A stretch of DNA of 53,539 nucleotides from Bacteroidales bacterium (GCA_017882305.1 JADGPU010000009.1:1-53539); one strand, 5' to 3'. Shown: positions 35,218-45,437, numbered from the stretch's first letter. Made by a program: numbers and translations. Notes: generated by a model from the letters alone, not told the origin.

Positions 35218-36802
35218 TTCAAAAAAGATAGTATTTCTTCCGGTGATATTGGGTATCTCACTGGCTTTAGGTATTATAATCGGACGATATCTTCCATCTG
35301 ATAAGGACTTTCACCAGCATTCAAATATCAGGTCAAGAAATGATAAGTTAAACAGTATCCTGAATATTATTGAGTCGAATTATGTTGATTCAGTTAACCG
35401 TAAGGATCTGGTTGAGACTGCTATCCCTGCTATACTTAAAAAGCTTGATCCCCATTCTGTGTACATTCCGGCAAAAGATCTTGCCCGCGCCAATGAACCT
35501 TTGCAGGGTAACTTTGAAGGGATTGGAATTTCGTTCAGTATGCTTACCGATACAATACTTATTATAAGCACAATTCCTGGCGGACCTTCCGAAAAATTAG
35601 GTCTTTTGCCCGGAGATAAGATCCTGTATGTCAATGATTCTCTAGTTGCCGGCAGACATATAATTGACGAAAAAATAATGGGGATGCTTAAGGGTCCCAG
35701 GGGTACGGTTGTCAAAATAAAAATACTTCGCAGTGGTCAGAAAGAGCTTCTTCCCTTTGAAATAACCCGTGACAAAATTCCCATCTATAGTGTCGACGTT
35801 GATTATATGGTGAATGATCATATCGGATACATCAAAATCAACGCCTTTGCAATGACAACCTTTGATGAGTTTATGAAGGGTCTAAGGGAACTCAAAGATC
35901 ATGGGATGACCAGTCTCATACTTGATCTACGTGGCAACTCTGGCGGTATTATGGAAGCTGCCATTCAAGTGGCAGACCAGTTCCTGAAGGAGGGCCAGTT
36001 GATTGTTTATACAAAAGGACGTGCTTCTCCACGAAGTGAAGCAAAAGCTACGGGCAAGGGAGAATTTGAGACAGGAAATCTTGTTGTTCTTATCGATGAG
36101 TGGAGCGCATCGGCGAGTGAGATACTGGCAGGAGCCCTTCAGGATAATGACCGTGGAACAATAATTGGCCGGCGATCTTTCGGGAAAGGATTGGTACAGG
36201 AACCTGTTCCGTTCTCAGATGGTTCAGGAATGCGGCTTACTATTGCACGTTATTATACACCTACTGGCAGATCAATACAAAAACCATATAAAGATGGGTT
36301 TGAAAAATATTTCGACGACCTTAACCTAAGATATACACATGGCGAGTTTGAAGTCTCAGATAGTATTCATTTTTCTGACTCTCTGAAATTTACGACACCC
36401 GGGGGACATATAGTTTATGGAGGAGGAGGTATAATGCCCGACAAATTTGTGCCCAGAGATACTTTAGGAGTATCAACATATTTCCTGAAAGTCAGATCTT
36501 ACATTTACAGATTTGCACTTAAATATACAGAGAATAACAGGGAATTACTTAAGAAATATATTGAACCGGGAGAGATGGAAAAATATCTTGATAAACAGGC
36601 TCTTCTCGACCAGTTTACGCGGTTTGCTGCTGCCAATGGGATAAAGAAAGATCCCGAAGGGTTAAAAATATCAGGAGCGATAATTCACACTCAGATAAAG
36701 GCATATATTGCCCGTAATATCCTGGATAACAAAGGGTTTTATCCTATCTGGGAGCAGATTGACAACACACTCAAATATGCGATTGACTTTCTGAAGAAGT
36801 AA
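35204..36802 (+). CDS. S41 family C-terminal processing peptidase
   Basis: 532 residues from the ATG at 35204; an ATG at 35183 adds seven residues but overlaps further into the deaminase gene. An N-terminal membrane anchor (VFLPVILGISLALGIIIG) precedes a PDZ domain (about 95-175; GIGISFSMLTDTILI, GPSEKLGLLPGDKILYVN). The tail-specific protease core follows (YIKINAFA, LILDLRGNSGGIMEAA). The catalytic Ser lies in EWSASASEILAGAL and the Lys in RRSFGKGLVQEP. It cleaves proteins from the C-terminus in the periplasm. A long C-terminal helical region is typical of Bacteroidota members. Confidence 0.94.
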   Translation: MNYNNSKKIVFLPVILGISLALGIIIGRYLPSDKDFHQHSNIRSRNDKLNSILNIIESNYVDSVNRKDLVETAIPAILKKLDPHSVYIPAKDLARANEPLQGNFEGIGISFSMLTDTILIISTIPGGPSEKLGLLPGDKILYVNDSLVAGRHIIDEKIMGMLKGPRGTVVKIKILRSGQKELLPFEITRDKIPIYSVDVDYMVNDHIGYIKINAFAMTTFDEFMKGLRELKDHGMTSLILDLRGNSGGIMEAAIQVADQFLKEGQLIVYTKGRASPRSEAKATGKGEFETGNLVVLIDEWSASASEILAGALQDNDRGTIIGRRSFGKGLVQEPVPFSDGSGMRLTIARYYTPTGRSIQKPYKDGFEKYFDDLNLRYTHGEFEVSDSIHFSDSLKFTTPGGHIVYGGGGIMPDKFVPRDTLGVSTYFLKVRSYIYRFALKYTENNRELLKKYIEPGEMEKYLDKQALLDQFTRFAAANGIKKDPEGLKISGAIIHTQIKAYIARNILDNKGFYPIWEQIDNTLKYAIDFLKK

Positions 36803-36840
36803 GTTTTACCTCAAATGGAGACCCTCAAAAAAAGATCCAT

Positions 36841-37023
36841 TTAACCGCAAAGCACGCTAAGACCTCCTCCGCTAACGATGAGGTGCATAAGAATGCAAAG
36901 TACGCTAAGCTAAAACGTCAACCATGCAGGTCGGCAACTTCACTAAACGTCCACCAGGCTATTTCTTAACAATTGGGCCTCTTTGCGATCTCTGCGGAAA
37001 AACTTTGCGCCCTTTGCGGTTAA
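36841..37023. repeat. Palindromic intergenic repeat, CGCAAAG family, copy 1
   Basis: It begins TTAACCGCAAAG and ends CTTTGCGGTTAA, a perfect 12-bp terminal inverted repeat. Between lie degenerate GCAAAGnACGCTAAG units on the left and CTTTGCG units on the right, interrupted by about 60 nt of unrelated sequence. No coding frame. Confidence 0.75.
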
Positions 37024-37099
37024 TGGATTTCGGAAATTTTATTTACGAACTTAATTATATCTATCAAAGTGATTTGTGATAATAAGCATATTTGTAATA

Positions 37100-37130
37100 T
37101 TGTAAATCTGATTTAATACTTCTAACTTTG
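37100..37130 (+). promoter_or_regulatory. Promoter of the succinate dehydrogenase operon
   Basis: TTG at 37100-37102, a 20-nt spacer and TAACTTTG at 37123-37130 match the Bacteroidota primary sigma consensus. Transcription would start about 45 nt before sdhC. Confidence 0.65.
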
Positions 37131-37180
37131 ATAAACTTCCTCCCTTGACAAAAAGATAAACTCTAAACATTTAATAACCA

Positions 37181-37825
37181 ATGAGTAAAATATTATTTTC
37201 CTCAATTACCAAGAAATTTGTAATGGCATTAGCGGGTTTGTTCTTGCTTACCTTCTTACCGCTTCACCTGATTATCAACTTTATGTTACTTAAGAGCGAA
37301 CCCGGACCGTTTAATACTGCAGCACATTTCATGGCTACTTTTCCCGTGATCAGGATTATGGAGATTATTCTGTTCGGAGCAATTTTGATTCACGTTTCAT
37401 GGGGAATCCTCCTTCAGATCCAGAACTGGCTTGCACGTCCTGTTGGTTATGTCAGAAGCAATAAATCAGAGACTTCATTTTTTTCCCGTTTCATGATCTG
37501 GACAGGGGCAATTGTTCTCACCTTTCTAATCCTTCACTGGTTCAATTTCTATTTTATAAAAATCGGATTAGTAGCCGGGAATCCTGAAGATTTTTATTCT
37601 GTGGTTCATAACCTTTTCAAGATCCCGGCATATGATTATATCTATCTTGCCTGTTTCACACTACTGGGCTTTCACCTTTTTCATGCTTTTTATTCAGCTT
37701 TCCAGACATTGGGTCTGAATCACAGATTATGGAATCCTGTCGTTAAACCTATTGCATTGTTTTATGCAATCATTATCCCTGCAGGTTTTGCTTTTATTTC
37801 AATCACTTTATGGCTTTTCAGATAG
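37181..37825 (+). CDS. sdhC: Succinate dehydrogenase/fumarate reductase cytochrome b subunit
   Basis: 214 residues with five transmembrane helices, as in the b558-type subunit with two hemes. Histidines occur in the helices (FLPLHLIINFML, AAHFMATFP, ILIHVSWGIL, LILHWFNFYF, LGFHLFHAFYSAFQTLGLNH), matching the heme ligand positions of the Wolinella/Bacillus type. It anchors the complex in the inner membrane and exchanges electrons with quinone. It is first in sdhCAB; the flavoprotein gene follows after 24 nt. Confidence 0.95.
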   Translation: MSKILFSSITKKFVMALAGLFLLTFLPLHLIINFMLLKSEPGPFNTAAHFMATFPVIRIMEIILFGAILIHVSWGILLQIQNWLARPVGYVRSNKSETSFFSRFMIWTGAIVLTFLILHWFNFYFIKIGLVAGNPEDFYSVVHNLFKIPAYDYIYLACFTLLGFHLFHAFYSAFQTLGLNHRLWNPVVKPIALFYAIIIPAGFAFISITLWLFR

Positions 37826-37849
37826 TTCCAAAAGGAAAAAATTATAATC

Positions 37850-39769
37850 ATGGGAAAATTAATTTCAAAGATACCGGATGGTCCGTTGGCAATGAAATGG
37901 ACGAATTATAAAGCTTCTGTTAAACTTGTCAGCCCTGCAAATAAGAAAAAACTTGAAATAATAGTTATAGGTACCGGCTTATCAGGAGCAGCAGCATCTT
38001 CCGCACTTGGTGAACTCGGGTATAGCGTAAAAACATTCTGTTACCAGGATTCGCCCAGGAGGGCTCACTCTGTTGCAGCTCAGGGAGGAATTAATGCAGC
38101 AAAAAACTACCAGAATGACGGGGATAGTACTTACAGGCTATTCTATGATATGATTAAGGGTGGGGACTTCAGAGCCCGCGAAGCAAATGTCTACAGGGCA
38201 GCCGAAGTGAGTAATCAGGTTATTGACCATTATACGGCACTTGGAGTTCCCTTTGCACGTGATTATGGCGGAACACTCGATACTCGATCATTCGGGGGAG
38301 TCCAGGTATCAAGAACCTTTTATTCAAAGGGACAGACCGGACAGCAATGCCTTCTCGGAGTTTATTCATCTCTGAACCGGCAGATAAAAAAAGGGAATGT
38401 GAAAATGTATTCACGACGTGAAATGCTTGATCTTGTTCTGATTGAAGGTAAAGCTCGCGGAATTATTGCCCGCAATCTCCTTACCGGTGCGATTGAAAGA
38501 CATGCTGCACATGCAGTTGTGCTCGCAACAGGGGGGTATGGAACAATTTATTTTCTTTCAACCCTGGCTGTTAATTCTAACGCATCAGCAGCATGGAAAG
38601 CTCATAAGAGAGGCGCTTTCTTTGCAAATCCCAGTTTTATACAGATACATCCTACCTGTGTTCCCCAGTTGAATGAGTTTCAGGCTAAACTGACCCTTAT
38701 GTCAGAGTCACTCCGTAATGACGGACGTGTATGGGTTCCGAAAACTAAAGGAGATACAAGGCCTGCGAATACGATACCTGAAGAAGAACGAGATTATTAT
38801 CTTGAAAGAAAATATCCCGCTTTCGGCAACCTTGTACCAAGGGACGTTGCATCCCGGGCAGCCAAGGAACGTTGTGATGCAGGTTATGGTATTGGTGAAA
38901 CGGGCCTGGCAGTTAACCTTGATTTCCGTGATTCGATAAAGAAACAGGGTAAAGAAGTTATTGAGAATAAATACGGTAACTTATTTGATATGTATAAAAC
39001 AATCACAGGAATCGATTCCTATGAAGAACCTATGCGAATATATCCTGCAGGTCATTATACTATGGGTGGTTTATGGGTTGATTATGAACTTATGACCACA
39101 ATACCCGGACTTTATGCTATTGGAGAATCCAATTTCTCAGATCATGGTGCAAACCGACTGGGAGCAGCTTCACTCATGCAAACTTCAGGCGATGGATACT
39201 TTATTCTTCCAAATACTATTAATAATTATTTGGCCGAGGAAATCCGTGTTCCAAAAATCTCAACGGATAAACCTGAATTCATAGAGACTGAAAAAGCAGT
39301 TATTGAAAGAATTAATAAACTGATTTCAATAAAAGGTAAGCATAACGCATCTTCTTTTCATAAACGATTAGGAAAGATAATGTGGGACTATTGCGGAATG
39401 GTTAGAAATGAAGAAGGACTTAAAAAGGCACTAACACTTATTAAGGAGGTTAAGGATGAGTTTTGGCGTGACCTTAATATTCCGGGAGACTCATCTGATC
39501 TCAATCAGGAACTTGAAAAAGCCGGTAGAGTTTCTGATTATTTTGAACTTGCGGAGCTTCTTGTCACTGATGCTCTTAACAGAAATGAATCGTGCGGGGC
39601 TCATTTCAGGGAAGAATATCAGACGCCTGACGGAGAAGCCCTCAGAAACGATGAAGAGTTCGCTTTCGTGGCTGCATGGGAATATGCAGGTGAAAGTAAA
39701 CCTCATATCCTACATAAGGAAGAACTTAATTTCGAGAATGTGGAAATGAAAGTAAGGAGCTATAAATAA
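37850..39769 (+). CDS. sdhA: Succinate dehydrogenase/fumarate reductase flavoprotein
   Basis: 639 residues. The FAD-binding Rossmann start [20 protein letters not shown] is followed by [14 protein letters not shown], whose His is the covalent FAD site. Catalytic-domain motifs are [20 protein letters not shown] and [20 protein letters not shown], then [11 protein letters not shown]. It oxidises succinate or reduces fumarate in the cytoplasmic domain of complex II. In anaerobic Bacteroidota the complex usually works as fumarate reductase. A repeat element separates it from sdhB. Confidence 0.96.
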   Translation: MGKLISKIPDGPLAMKWTNYKASVKLVSPANKKKLEIIVIGTGLSGAAASSALGELGYSVKTFCYQDSPRRAHSVAAQGGINAAKNYQNDGDSTYRLFYDMIKGGDFRAREANVYRAAEVSNQVIDHYTALGVPFARDYGGTLDTRSFGGVQVSRTFYSKGQTGQQCLLGVYSSLNRQIKKGNVKMYSRREMLDLVLIEGKARGIIARNLLTGAIERHAAHAVVLATGGYGTIYFLSTLAVNSNASAAWKAHKRGAFFANPSFIQIHPTCVPQLNEFQAKLTLMSESLRNDGRVWVPKTKGDTRPANTIPEEERDYYLERKYPAFGNLVPRDVASRAAKERCDAGYGIGETGLAVNLDFRDSIKKQGKEVIENKYGNLFDMYKTITGIDSYEEPMRIYPAGHYTMGGLWVDYELMTTIPGLYAIGESNFSDHGANRLGAASLMQTSGDGYFILPNTINNYLAEEIRVPKISTDKPEFIETEKAVIERINKLISIKGKHNASSFHKRLGKIMWDYCGMVRNEEGLKKALTLIKEVKDEFWRDLNIPGDSSDLNQELEKAGRVSDYFELAELLVTDALNRNESCGAHFREEYQTPDGEALRNDEEFAFVAAWEYAGESKPHILHKEELNFENVEMKVRSYK

Positions 39770-39773
39770 CAGC

Positions 39774-39840
39774 CAAGGGCGCAGGGCACAGGGCAACCAA
39801 AAGCATTTTCCACTGAGCTCTGAGCCCTGAACCCTGAGCA
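39774..39840. repeat. Intergenic repeat, CAGGGC family
   Basis: GGGCGCAGGGCACAGGGC on the left mirrors GAGCCCTGAACCCTGAGC on the right, around an AT-rich loop. It sits inside the sdhA-sdhB intergenic space and could fold in the mRNA. Confidence 0.7.
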
Positions 39841-39893
39841 ATCTTCTAAAGGATCAAATACTATCGATTAAAACATAATAATTTAAGAAGGAT

Positions 39894-40628
39894 ATGAAGT
39901 TAACACTTAAAATATGGCGGCAGAAAAACGCAAAGGCCAAAGGTAACTTTGAGACTTATAAAATGGATAATGTGTCTCCCAGGATGGCATTCCTTGAAAT
40001 GCTTGATGCCCTCAATAAAATGCTTGTTGAAGAGGACAAGGATCCTGTCGCTTTTGACCACGATTGCCGTGAAGGCATTTGCGGGTCGTGCGGGATGTAT
40101 ATAAACGGACATCCTCATGGACCTGTACCGGCCATAACAACGTGTTCTCTTTCAATGAGATACTTTAAAGACGGAGATACAATCTGGGTTGAACCCTGGA
40201 GAGCAAAACCTTTCCCTGTAATAAAAGACCTTATTGTCGATAGGAGTGCTTTTGACAAGATCCAGATTGCTGGTGGATTTATTTCAGTAAATACCGGGGC
40301 TGCACCCGAAGCCAATTCAATCCTTGTTCAGAAGAAAAAATCAGATGATGCATTTGATTCAGCGATCTGTATCGGATGCGGTGCCTGTGTAGCTGCCTGT
40401 AAGAATGCCTCAGCTATGTTGTTTGTCTCGGCTAAAATATCCCAGTTCGCTCTTCTGCCACAGGGACGCATTGAGGCAAAAGACCGGGTTAGAGCAATGG
40501 TTGAAAAAATGGACGAAGTGGGATTCGGGAACTGCTCGAATACCGGCGCTTGTGAAGCAGAGTGCCCTAAGGAAATCAAACTGGTTAACATTGCCCGGCT
40601 TTTCCGGGAATACTACAAAGCATTCTGA
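39894..40628 (+). CDS. sdhB: Succinate dehydrogenase/fumarate reductase iron-sulfur subunit
   Basis: 244 residues. The N-terminal 2Fe-2S domain has [20 protein letters not shown]. The C-terminal domain has [17 protein letters not shown] (4Fe-4S) and [19 protein letters not shown] (3Fe-4S region). It carries electrons between flavin and heme in complex II. It follows sdhA after 124 nt that include the CAGGGC repeat. A pseudogene follows 29 nt after its stop. Confidence 0.96.
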   Translation: MKLTLKIWRQKNAKAKGNFETYKMDNVSPRMAFLEMLDALNKMLVEEDKDPVAFDHDCREGICGSCGMYINGHPHGPVPAITTCSLSMRYFKDGDTIWVEPWRAKPFPVIKDLIVDRSAFDKIQIAGGFISVNTGAAPEANSILVQKKKSDDAFDSAICIGCGACVAACKNASAMLFVSAKISQFALLPQGRIEAKDRVRAMVEKMDEVGFGNCSNTGACEAECPKEIKLVNIARLFREYYKAF

Positions 40629-40657
40629 TAGAATTTTTCAGAGGATAAATTCTTCAT

Positions 40658-40909
40658 ATGAATCGCAAGCAGTTCGTCGAACTTTCCACAGCTTTCGCCG
40701 GAGCTATTGTCTCCTTTCCATTATCGGATTTGCCTAATTTCTAACCACATTCGAAGAAGGCAATTGTTTCTCCTGTAAATAAAGAAGAACTTTCAGCTGA
40801 TGTTGTAATTTGTGGCGGCGGACTTGGAGGTTGTGCAGCAGCATTGGCCGCTTTGCCTAACAATTTAAATGTAATTTTAACTTTGAGTTCTAATCCACCA
40901 AAGCTTTAG
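40658..40909 (+). pseudogene. Truncated FAD-dependent oxidoreductase
   Basis: An ATG at 40658 opens MNRKQFVELSTAFAGA, a Tat/secretion-like leader, and is cut by an in-frame TAA at 40742. The same frame then continues to KEELSADVVICGGGLGGCAA, a dinucleotide-binding motif, and stops at 40907 after about 83 codons in total. Intact relatives are FAD-dependent oxidoreductases of several hundred residues (sometimes annotated xanthan lyase-like). It is nonfunctional by the stop and by truncation. Confidence 0.75.
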
Positions 40910-40940
40910 AGCAGGCGACCTTAGAGTACTTTGCGGTTAA
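40910..40940. repeat. Half copy of the CGCAAAG-family repeat
   Basis: The segment ends with CTTTGCGGTTAA (40929-40940), identical to the right end of the element at 36841-37023. Only one end is left, directly after the oxidoreductase remnant, so the element may have taken part in the truncation. Confidence 0.55.
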
Positions 40941-41611
40941 AAGGATTTATTTGGAACAGAAAACAGAGTCATGCTGTTAACCTCAAGAGCAGACAGATTT
41001 CCGTAACCATTCTCCTCTTCATATATACATCCGGTATCGACAGGTATCACTTTTGATTTTTCAGCGATTAGCTTTTTAATATATGAAATGGTTTTAGGAC
41101 GATGACCATGAATAATGGTTTTTCCTGATAACACAGGATTTTGATAAGAAAACCTGCATTCCCAAATCATGCTATGCTTATCCGTAAACGGATTAACTGC
41201 AAAATCATCAAAGCCGGCATGAACAAATATCATGTTACCAATAATCTTATAATAGTCAAGTGAGGCAAAAAATGTCAGATATTGCTTATCAATTTCTCTG
41301 ATATCCTGAATGCCAAAACTTTCTAAGGTCGATATACCGCTGTTCATTAACCATAAGGGTAATATCTCCCGGTCATAATAGGAGTCAACCAGCATCACTT
41401 CATGATTACCGGCCAGGGGCGAAACATTAAACCCTTCCCTTGTAAGATCAATAATGAAATCAATGACTTCTTTGCTCTGATAACCACGATCGATATAATC
41501 ACCAAGCAGAATGAGCTGATCTGATTTTCTAAACTTTATAGTATTGACAATTAGCTCATAAAATGGCTTAAAACAACCATGAATATCACTTATGGCAAAC
41601 AGACGACTCAT
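40937..41611 (-). CDS. Serine/threonine protein phosphatase-like metallophosphoesterase
   Basis: 224 residues, cytoplasmic. PPP-family motifs are in order: SDIHGC (GDxHG-type), LLGDYIDRGYQS and PLAGNHEVML, then a His in FVHAGFDDF and a late GHRPK segment. These bind the two metal ions of phosphoprotein or diadenosine-tetraphosphate phosphatases. It lies between a pseudogene and a repeat element and is transcribed alone. Substrate unknown. Confidence 0.9.
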   Translation of the reverse strand: MSRLFAISDIHGCFKPFYELIVNTIKFRKSDQLILLGDYIDRGYQSKEVIDFIIDLTREGFNVSPLAGNHEVMLVDSYYDREILPLWLMNSGISTLESFGIQDIREIDKQYLTFFASLDYYKIIGNMIFVHAGFDDFAVNPFTDKHSMIWECRFSYQNPVLSGKTIIHGHRPKTISYIKKLIAEKSKVIPVDTGCIYEEENGYGNLSALEVNSMTLFSVPNKSF

Positions 41612-41627
41612 GAATTCAGATATCTTT

Positions 41628-41726
41628 TCTCTGTGGTTCTCTGTGGACCCTCTGTGGATCTCTGTGTAACAAATAATTAAGAACTATCACAGAGTGACGC
41701 AGAGGAGACACAGAGTTACACAGAAA
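41628..41726. repeat. Palindromic intergenic repeat, CACAGAG family
   Basis: The left half has four CTCTGTG units at 9-11 nt spacing and the right half has CACAGAG/CGCAGAG units, around an AT-rich centre (ACAAATAATTAAGAACT). It folds into one long imperfect hairpin. Non-coding. Confidence 0.8.
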
Positions 41727-41727
41727 T

Positions 41728-43113
41728 TTAGGAACAAACTGATTCCACTTCTTTTACAGTTTTTGGTATTGGTTTACCCAGAACCTTATGCCCTTTTTCG
41801 TTAATCAGAACATTATCCTCGATGCGAATACCTCCGATTGACATATACCCATCAATTTTACTATAGTTGATGAATTCTTTGAATTTCCCTTCCGCTTTCC
41901 ATTTTTCAATCAACTCAGGAATAAAATAGCATCCGGGTTCAACAGTAAATACATGACCTGGTTTGTAAGGCAGAGCAAACCGTAGAAATGCTGTACCAAA
42001 CTGGTCGCTCCGTTTTACCTCTTCATTATACCCTATAAAATTTTCTCCCAGCGCTTCCATATCATGAACATCCAGACCCATCATATGGCCAAGTCCGTGG
42101 GGCATAAAAAGTGCGTGAGCTCCTGCAGCAACAGCCTCATCAATATCGCCTTTCATTAATCCCAGGTTTTTCATCTCCGTAGTTATGATCTTACACGCCA
42201 TAAAATGCAGATCACGATTGGACATACCTGGTTTGGTTGCCTTTATCGCTTCGGTATTAGCTTTCAGTACAATTTCATAAATATCTTTCTGCTTCTCGTT
42301 GAATTTCCCTCCGACAGGAGTCGTACGGGTTATATCAGATGCATAATGAAGGTTTGTTTCAGCACCGGCATCAGTCACCATCATCTTTCCTTTACTCAGG
42401 ATATTCCCATGTGAATGGTTGTGAAGAGTCTGTCCGTTAATACTTAGAATTATCGGGAATGAAGTACCTCCTCCTTTTGCCAGGGCTATACCTTCAAGTG
42501 TTCCGAAGATGTCCTGCTCCCTGACACCCTGTTTACACATCTTCATAGCAGTTACATGCATATCGTATGCAATATCTACTGCTCTTTCTATTTCATCAAT
42601 TTCAACTTTTTCTTTTATAGATCTCATTGAGATAACTGCCTTTATCAGATCAACCGATGCATGTGTTTTCATCTGCCAGGGGTTCTCTTTAAGAAGTTTA
42701 GCCAGTGTCATTTTTGTTTCACCACGATATGGAGGAAGAAAATGAATTTTCCTCTTCTTCGACAGAGCATCCTTAATTGTTTCCTCCAACTTAGCCATTG
42801 AGGCTGTATCAGAGATACCACATTTCATTGCAAGCTCTTTAGTTGTCGGTTGCGGACCCATCCATATGATGTCATCCATGTCGTAATCGTTACCGAATAT
42901 CCTATCCTTTCCCGAATCGAAATCCATAAGTCCGGTAAACCCGGGAAAATCAAGTCCGAAAAAATATAAGAAATCACTATCCTGTCTGAAATGGTAAGTG
43001 TTATCAGGATAATTCATCGGCGCTTCAATATTGCCGACAAATAGTGCAATTCCTGTTTTCATTTTTTTATGGAGTTCTACTCTCCTCCTGGTATATACTT
43101 CACTTTTAAACAT
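41728..43113 (-). CDS. Xaa-Pro aminopeptidase (M24, aminopeptidase P family)
   Basis: 461 residues. The N-terminal AMP_N domain (about 1-135) is followed by the pita-bread catalytic domain. Metal ligands are visible as Asp in VTDAGAE, Asp in YASDITRTT, His in HGLGHMMGLDVHD, Glu in TVEPGCYF and Glu in GIRIEDNVLI. It removes an N-terminal residue before proline using two metal ions. Length is typical for bacterial PepP. No signal peptide, so it is cytoplasmic. Confidence 0.94.
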   Translation of the reverse strand: MFKSEVYTRRRVELHKKMKTGIALFVGNIEAPMNYPDNTYHFRQDSDFLYFFGLDFPGFTGLMDFDSGKDRIFGNDYDMDDIIWMGPQPTTKELAMKCGISDTASMAKLEETIKDALSKKRKIHFLPPYRGETKMTLAKLLKENPWQMKTHASVDLIKAVISMRSIKEKVEIDEIERAVDIAYDMHVTAMKMCKQGVREQDIFGTLEGIALAKGGGTSFPIILSINGQTLHNHSHGNILSKGKMMVTDAGAETNLHYASDITRTTPVGGKFNEKQKDIYEIVLKANTEAIKATKPGMSNRDLHFMACKIITTEMKNLGLMKGDIDEAVAAGAHALFMPHGLGHMMGLDVHDMEALGENFIGYNEEVKRSDQFGTAFLRFALPYKPGHVFTVEPGCYFIPELIEKWKAEGKFKEFINYSKIDGYMSIGGIRIEDNVLINEKGHKVLGKPIPKTVKEVESVCS

Positions 43114-43153
43114 ATCAGAATATTTTTATGATTTGAAACTACTAAGTTAAGCA

Positions 43154-45397
43154 CTATTTCTTTTCTAAACTCCAGCCTCCTTTTAGTCCGAAAATGAACC
43201 AGGCAAGAGCAACTGTGCCGGAAGCAAAAATTGTATCCCCGATCACTCGCAGCCATTTTAATGTTTGTAGTGCCGGCTGGTGAAGAAATTCAGCTGAACG
43301 GGCATACCATAAGCCTTCTTTTACGCTTGCGACAGTCTGTGCCAGTCCTATTGGAAGTACACTTATAAGTACCATTGCTGTAAGACCTATATTAATACTC
43401 CAGAATGCGAACTTTATCCACCGCTCTTTCCATATAGCCTCTTTATTCATATCGCGGAGAACGAAAAGCATAAGTCCGATACCGAGCATGCCATAAACAC
43501 CAAATAAGGCAGTATGTCCGTGTACAGGTGTCGTATTCAGTCCCTGCATATAGTAAAGCGCAATAGGAGGATTAATCAGAAATCCAAAGATACCGGCGCC
43601 GACAAGGTTCCAGAAAGCAACTGCTATAAAGCAGTAAACGGGCCATTTATAGGCTTTTATCCATGTTATGCTCCTGCTGATCTTCACATTGTCCCATGCT
43701 TCAAAACCCATAAGAACAAGAGGTACTACTTCTAGTGCACTGAAAGTCGCACCAAGCGCCATAATGGCTGTTGGTGTACCCGTGAAATAGAGATGATGAA
43801 ATGTGCCAAGTATGCCACCTGACAAAAATACAATTGTAGAGAAAAGTACAGCTGTGGTTGCAGTAGTTGCTTTTAGTAATTGCAGCCTTACAAACAGGAA
43901 AGCGACAACAACAGCTGCAAATACTTCGAAGAATCCCTCAACCCAGAGGTGAACAACCCACCAGCGCCAGTACTCTGCTATTGCAAGATTGGTTTGTCTT
44001 CCCCACATTAGTCCTGCTCCATAAAAACCTGCAATTGCTATTGTAGATATCAGAAATAATGAAAGTAGGCTCCTGCTTTCTGATTTCTGCTTTAATGCCG
44101 GCCAGATAGCACGTCCCATAAGCAGAAGCCAGATTATAAGTCCTACAAAAAGAAATATCTGCCAGAACCTTCCAAGATCGACATATTCATATCCCTGGTG
44201 ACCGAACCAGAAATTCTGTATATAGCCAAGTTTTTGCATTACGCCTAACCATTGACCGGCCAGCGATCCAAGAACTATCACCAGTAATGCGCCAAAGAGG
44301 AAATTGACACCAAGCTTCTGAAACTTCGGTTCAGTGCCTGATATAGCCGGTGCATAGTATAAGCCCGTTGCAAGCCATGATGTAGCAATCCAGAAGATAG
44401 CTATTTGAATATGCCAGGTTCTTGAAATGGAATATGGCAATAGCTTTGCCAGAGGTATTCCATAGAACGCCTGACCTTCAACACCATAGTGTGCAGTAAT
44501 GACACCCATTATTACCTGAACAAGAAGTAGCGCGGAAACGACCCAGAAGTATTTTATCGTAGCTTTTTGCGAAGGAGTCTGAGTCTCTTTTAACAAAGGA
44601 AATGCCAATGGCATTTTGTCAGCCTCTTCATCCCGTCGACGTGCATAATACCAGACCATTAATCCAATTCCGGCTATCAGGACAATAACACTGAACCCTG
44701 TCCAGAGCAATAGGGATCCTGTTGGTCTGTTACCAACAAGTTCTTCTGATGGCCAGTTATTGGTATAAGTGATTGACTGGTTCGGACGTTCTGTAACACA
44801 AGCCCATGATATCCAGAAAAAGAAATTATTAAGCAGAGGCACCCTGTTTGGATCTTTCAGTGAGTTTTCAGGAATGCTATATGAGTTCCTCAGACCGGCC
44901 AGGGCAGGATCATTTGTAAACAACCCTCCATAGAACTTACTGTTTGAAGCTATTGCCTCTGCCCTCAGCTCTGAAACGGTAAGAATTCCCGTTGCAGGAT
45001 CATAGGTGTTTTTGCGCAGTTCTTTCTGCAGCAATATTTTCAGAAAGGCCTGTCGCTCTTCACTTAATTCTTTATATGGCTTGCCATCCAGTTGTAAAGC
45101 AAGCTTGTCGAGAATAAAAACAGCTTCCTTATGCAGCCAGTCGGCACTCCAATCAGGAGCCTGGTAAGCACCATGTCCCCATACAGTCCCAATTTCCTGA
45201 CCACCCATGGACTGCCAGACATTCTGACCATCTTTTATGTTCTGTCCGGTAAACAATACTGTCCCATCAGGCGTGATCACCTTTGCAGGAACAGGAGGAG
45301 CCTGTTTGTAGATTTCTCTCCCAAAAAAAAGCAGAACTGAGAAAGAGACTATTATTACTACGATAAAACCAATCCAGAGTTTTTTTGTTTTCATCAT
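43154..45397 (-). CDS. norZ: Quinol-dependent nitric oxide reductase (qNOR)
   Basis: 747 residues, the length of single-subunit qNOR. The N-terminal periplasmic extension (GQNIKDGQNVWQSMGGQEIG) is fused to a 12-helix heme-copper oxidase-like core. Heme and FeB ligand segments are HIQIAIFWIATSWLATGLY, HLWVEGFFEVFAA (with Glu residues), FHHLYFTGTP and HGHTALFGVYG. It reduces two NO to N2O with quinol at the inner membrane, here most likely for NO detoxification since no other denitrification genes are in view. It is downstream of the hemerythrin-like gene, separated by 40 nt, and is probably transcribed from the promoter at 46009-46039. Confidence 0.95.
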   Translation of the reverse strand: MMKTKKLWIGFIVVIIVSFSVLLFFGREIYKQAPPVPAKVITPDGTVLFTGQNIKDGQNVWQSMGGQEIGTVWGHGAYQAPDWSADWLHKEAVFILDKLALQLDGKPYKELSEERQAFLKILLQKELRKNTYDPATGILTVSELRAEAIASNSKFYGGLFTNDPALAGLRNSYSIPENSLKDPNRVPLLNNFFFWISWACVTERPNQSITYTNNWPSEELVGNRPTGSLLLWTGFSVIVLIAGIGLMVWYYARRRDEEADKMPLAFPLLKETQTPSQKATIKYFWVVSALLLVQVIMGVITAHYGVEGQAFYGIPLAKLLPYSISRTWHIQIAIFWIATSWLATGLYYAPAISGTEPKFQKLGVNFLFGALLVIVLGSLAGQWLGVMQKLGYIQNFWFGHQGYEYVDLGRFWQIFLFVGLIIWLLLMGRAIWPALKQKSESRSLLSLFLISTIAIAGFYGAGLMWGRQTNLAIAEYWRWWVVHLWVEGFFEVFAAVVVAFLFVRLQLLKATTATTAVLFSTIVFLSGGILGTFHHLYFTGTPTAIMALGATFSALEVVPLVLMGFEAWDNVKISRSITWIKAYKWPVYCFIAVAFWNLVGAGIFGFLINPPIALYYMQGLNTTPVHGHTALFGVYGMLGIGLMLFVLRDMNKEAIWKERWIKFAFWSINIGLTAMVLISVLPIGLAQTVASVKEGLWYARSAEFLHQPALQTLKWLRVIGDTIFASGTVALAWFIFGLKGGWSLEKK

Positions 45398-45437
45398 TAC
45401 ATAAATTTTGTTATACCAGATAAATTAACAGGTTATC

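Noticed and set aside
41628..41726. CRISPR array
   Set aside because: Units are only about 7-11 nt, lack spacers of constant length, are mirrored rather than direct, and no cas gene is present.
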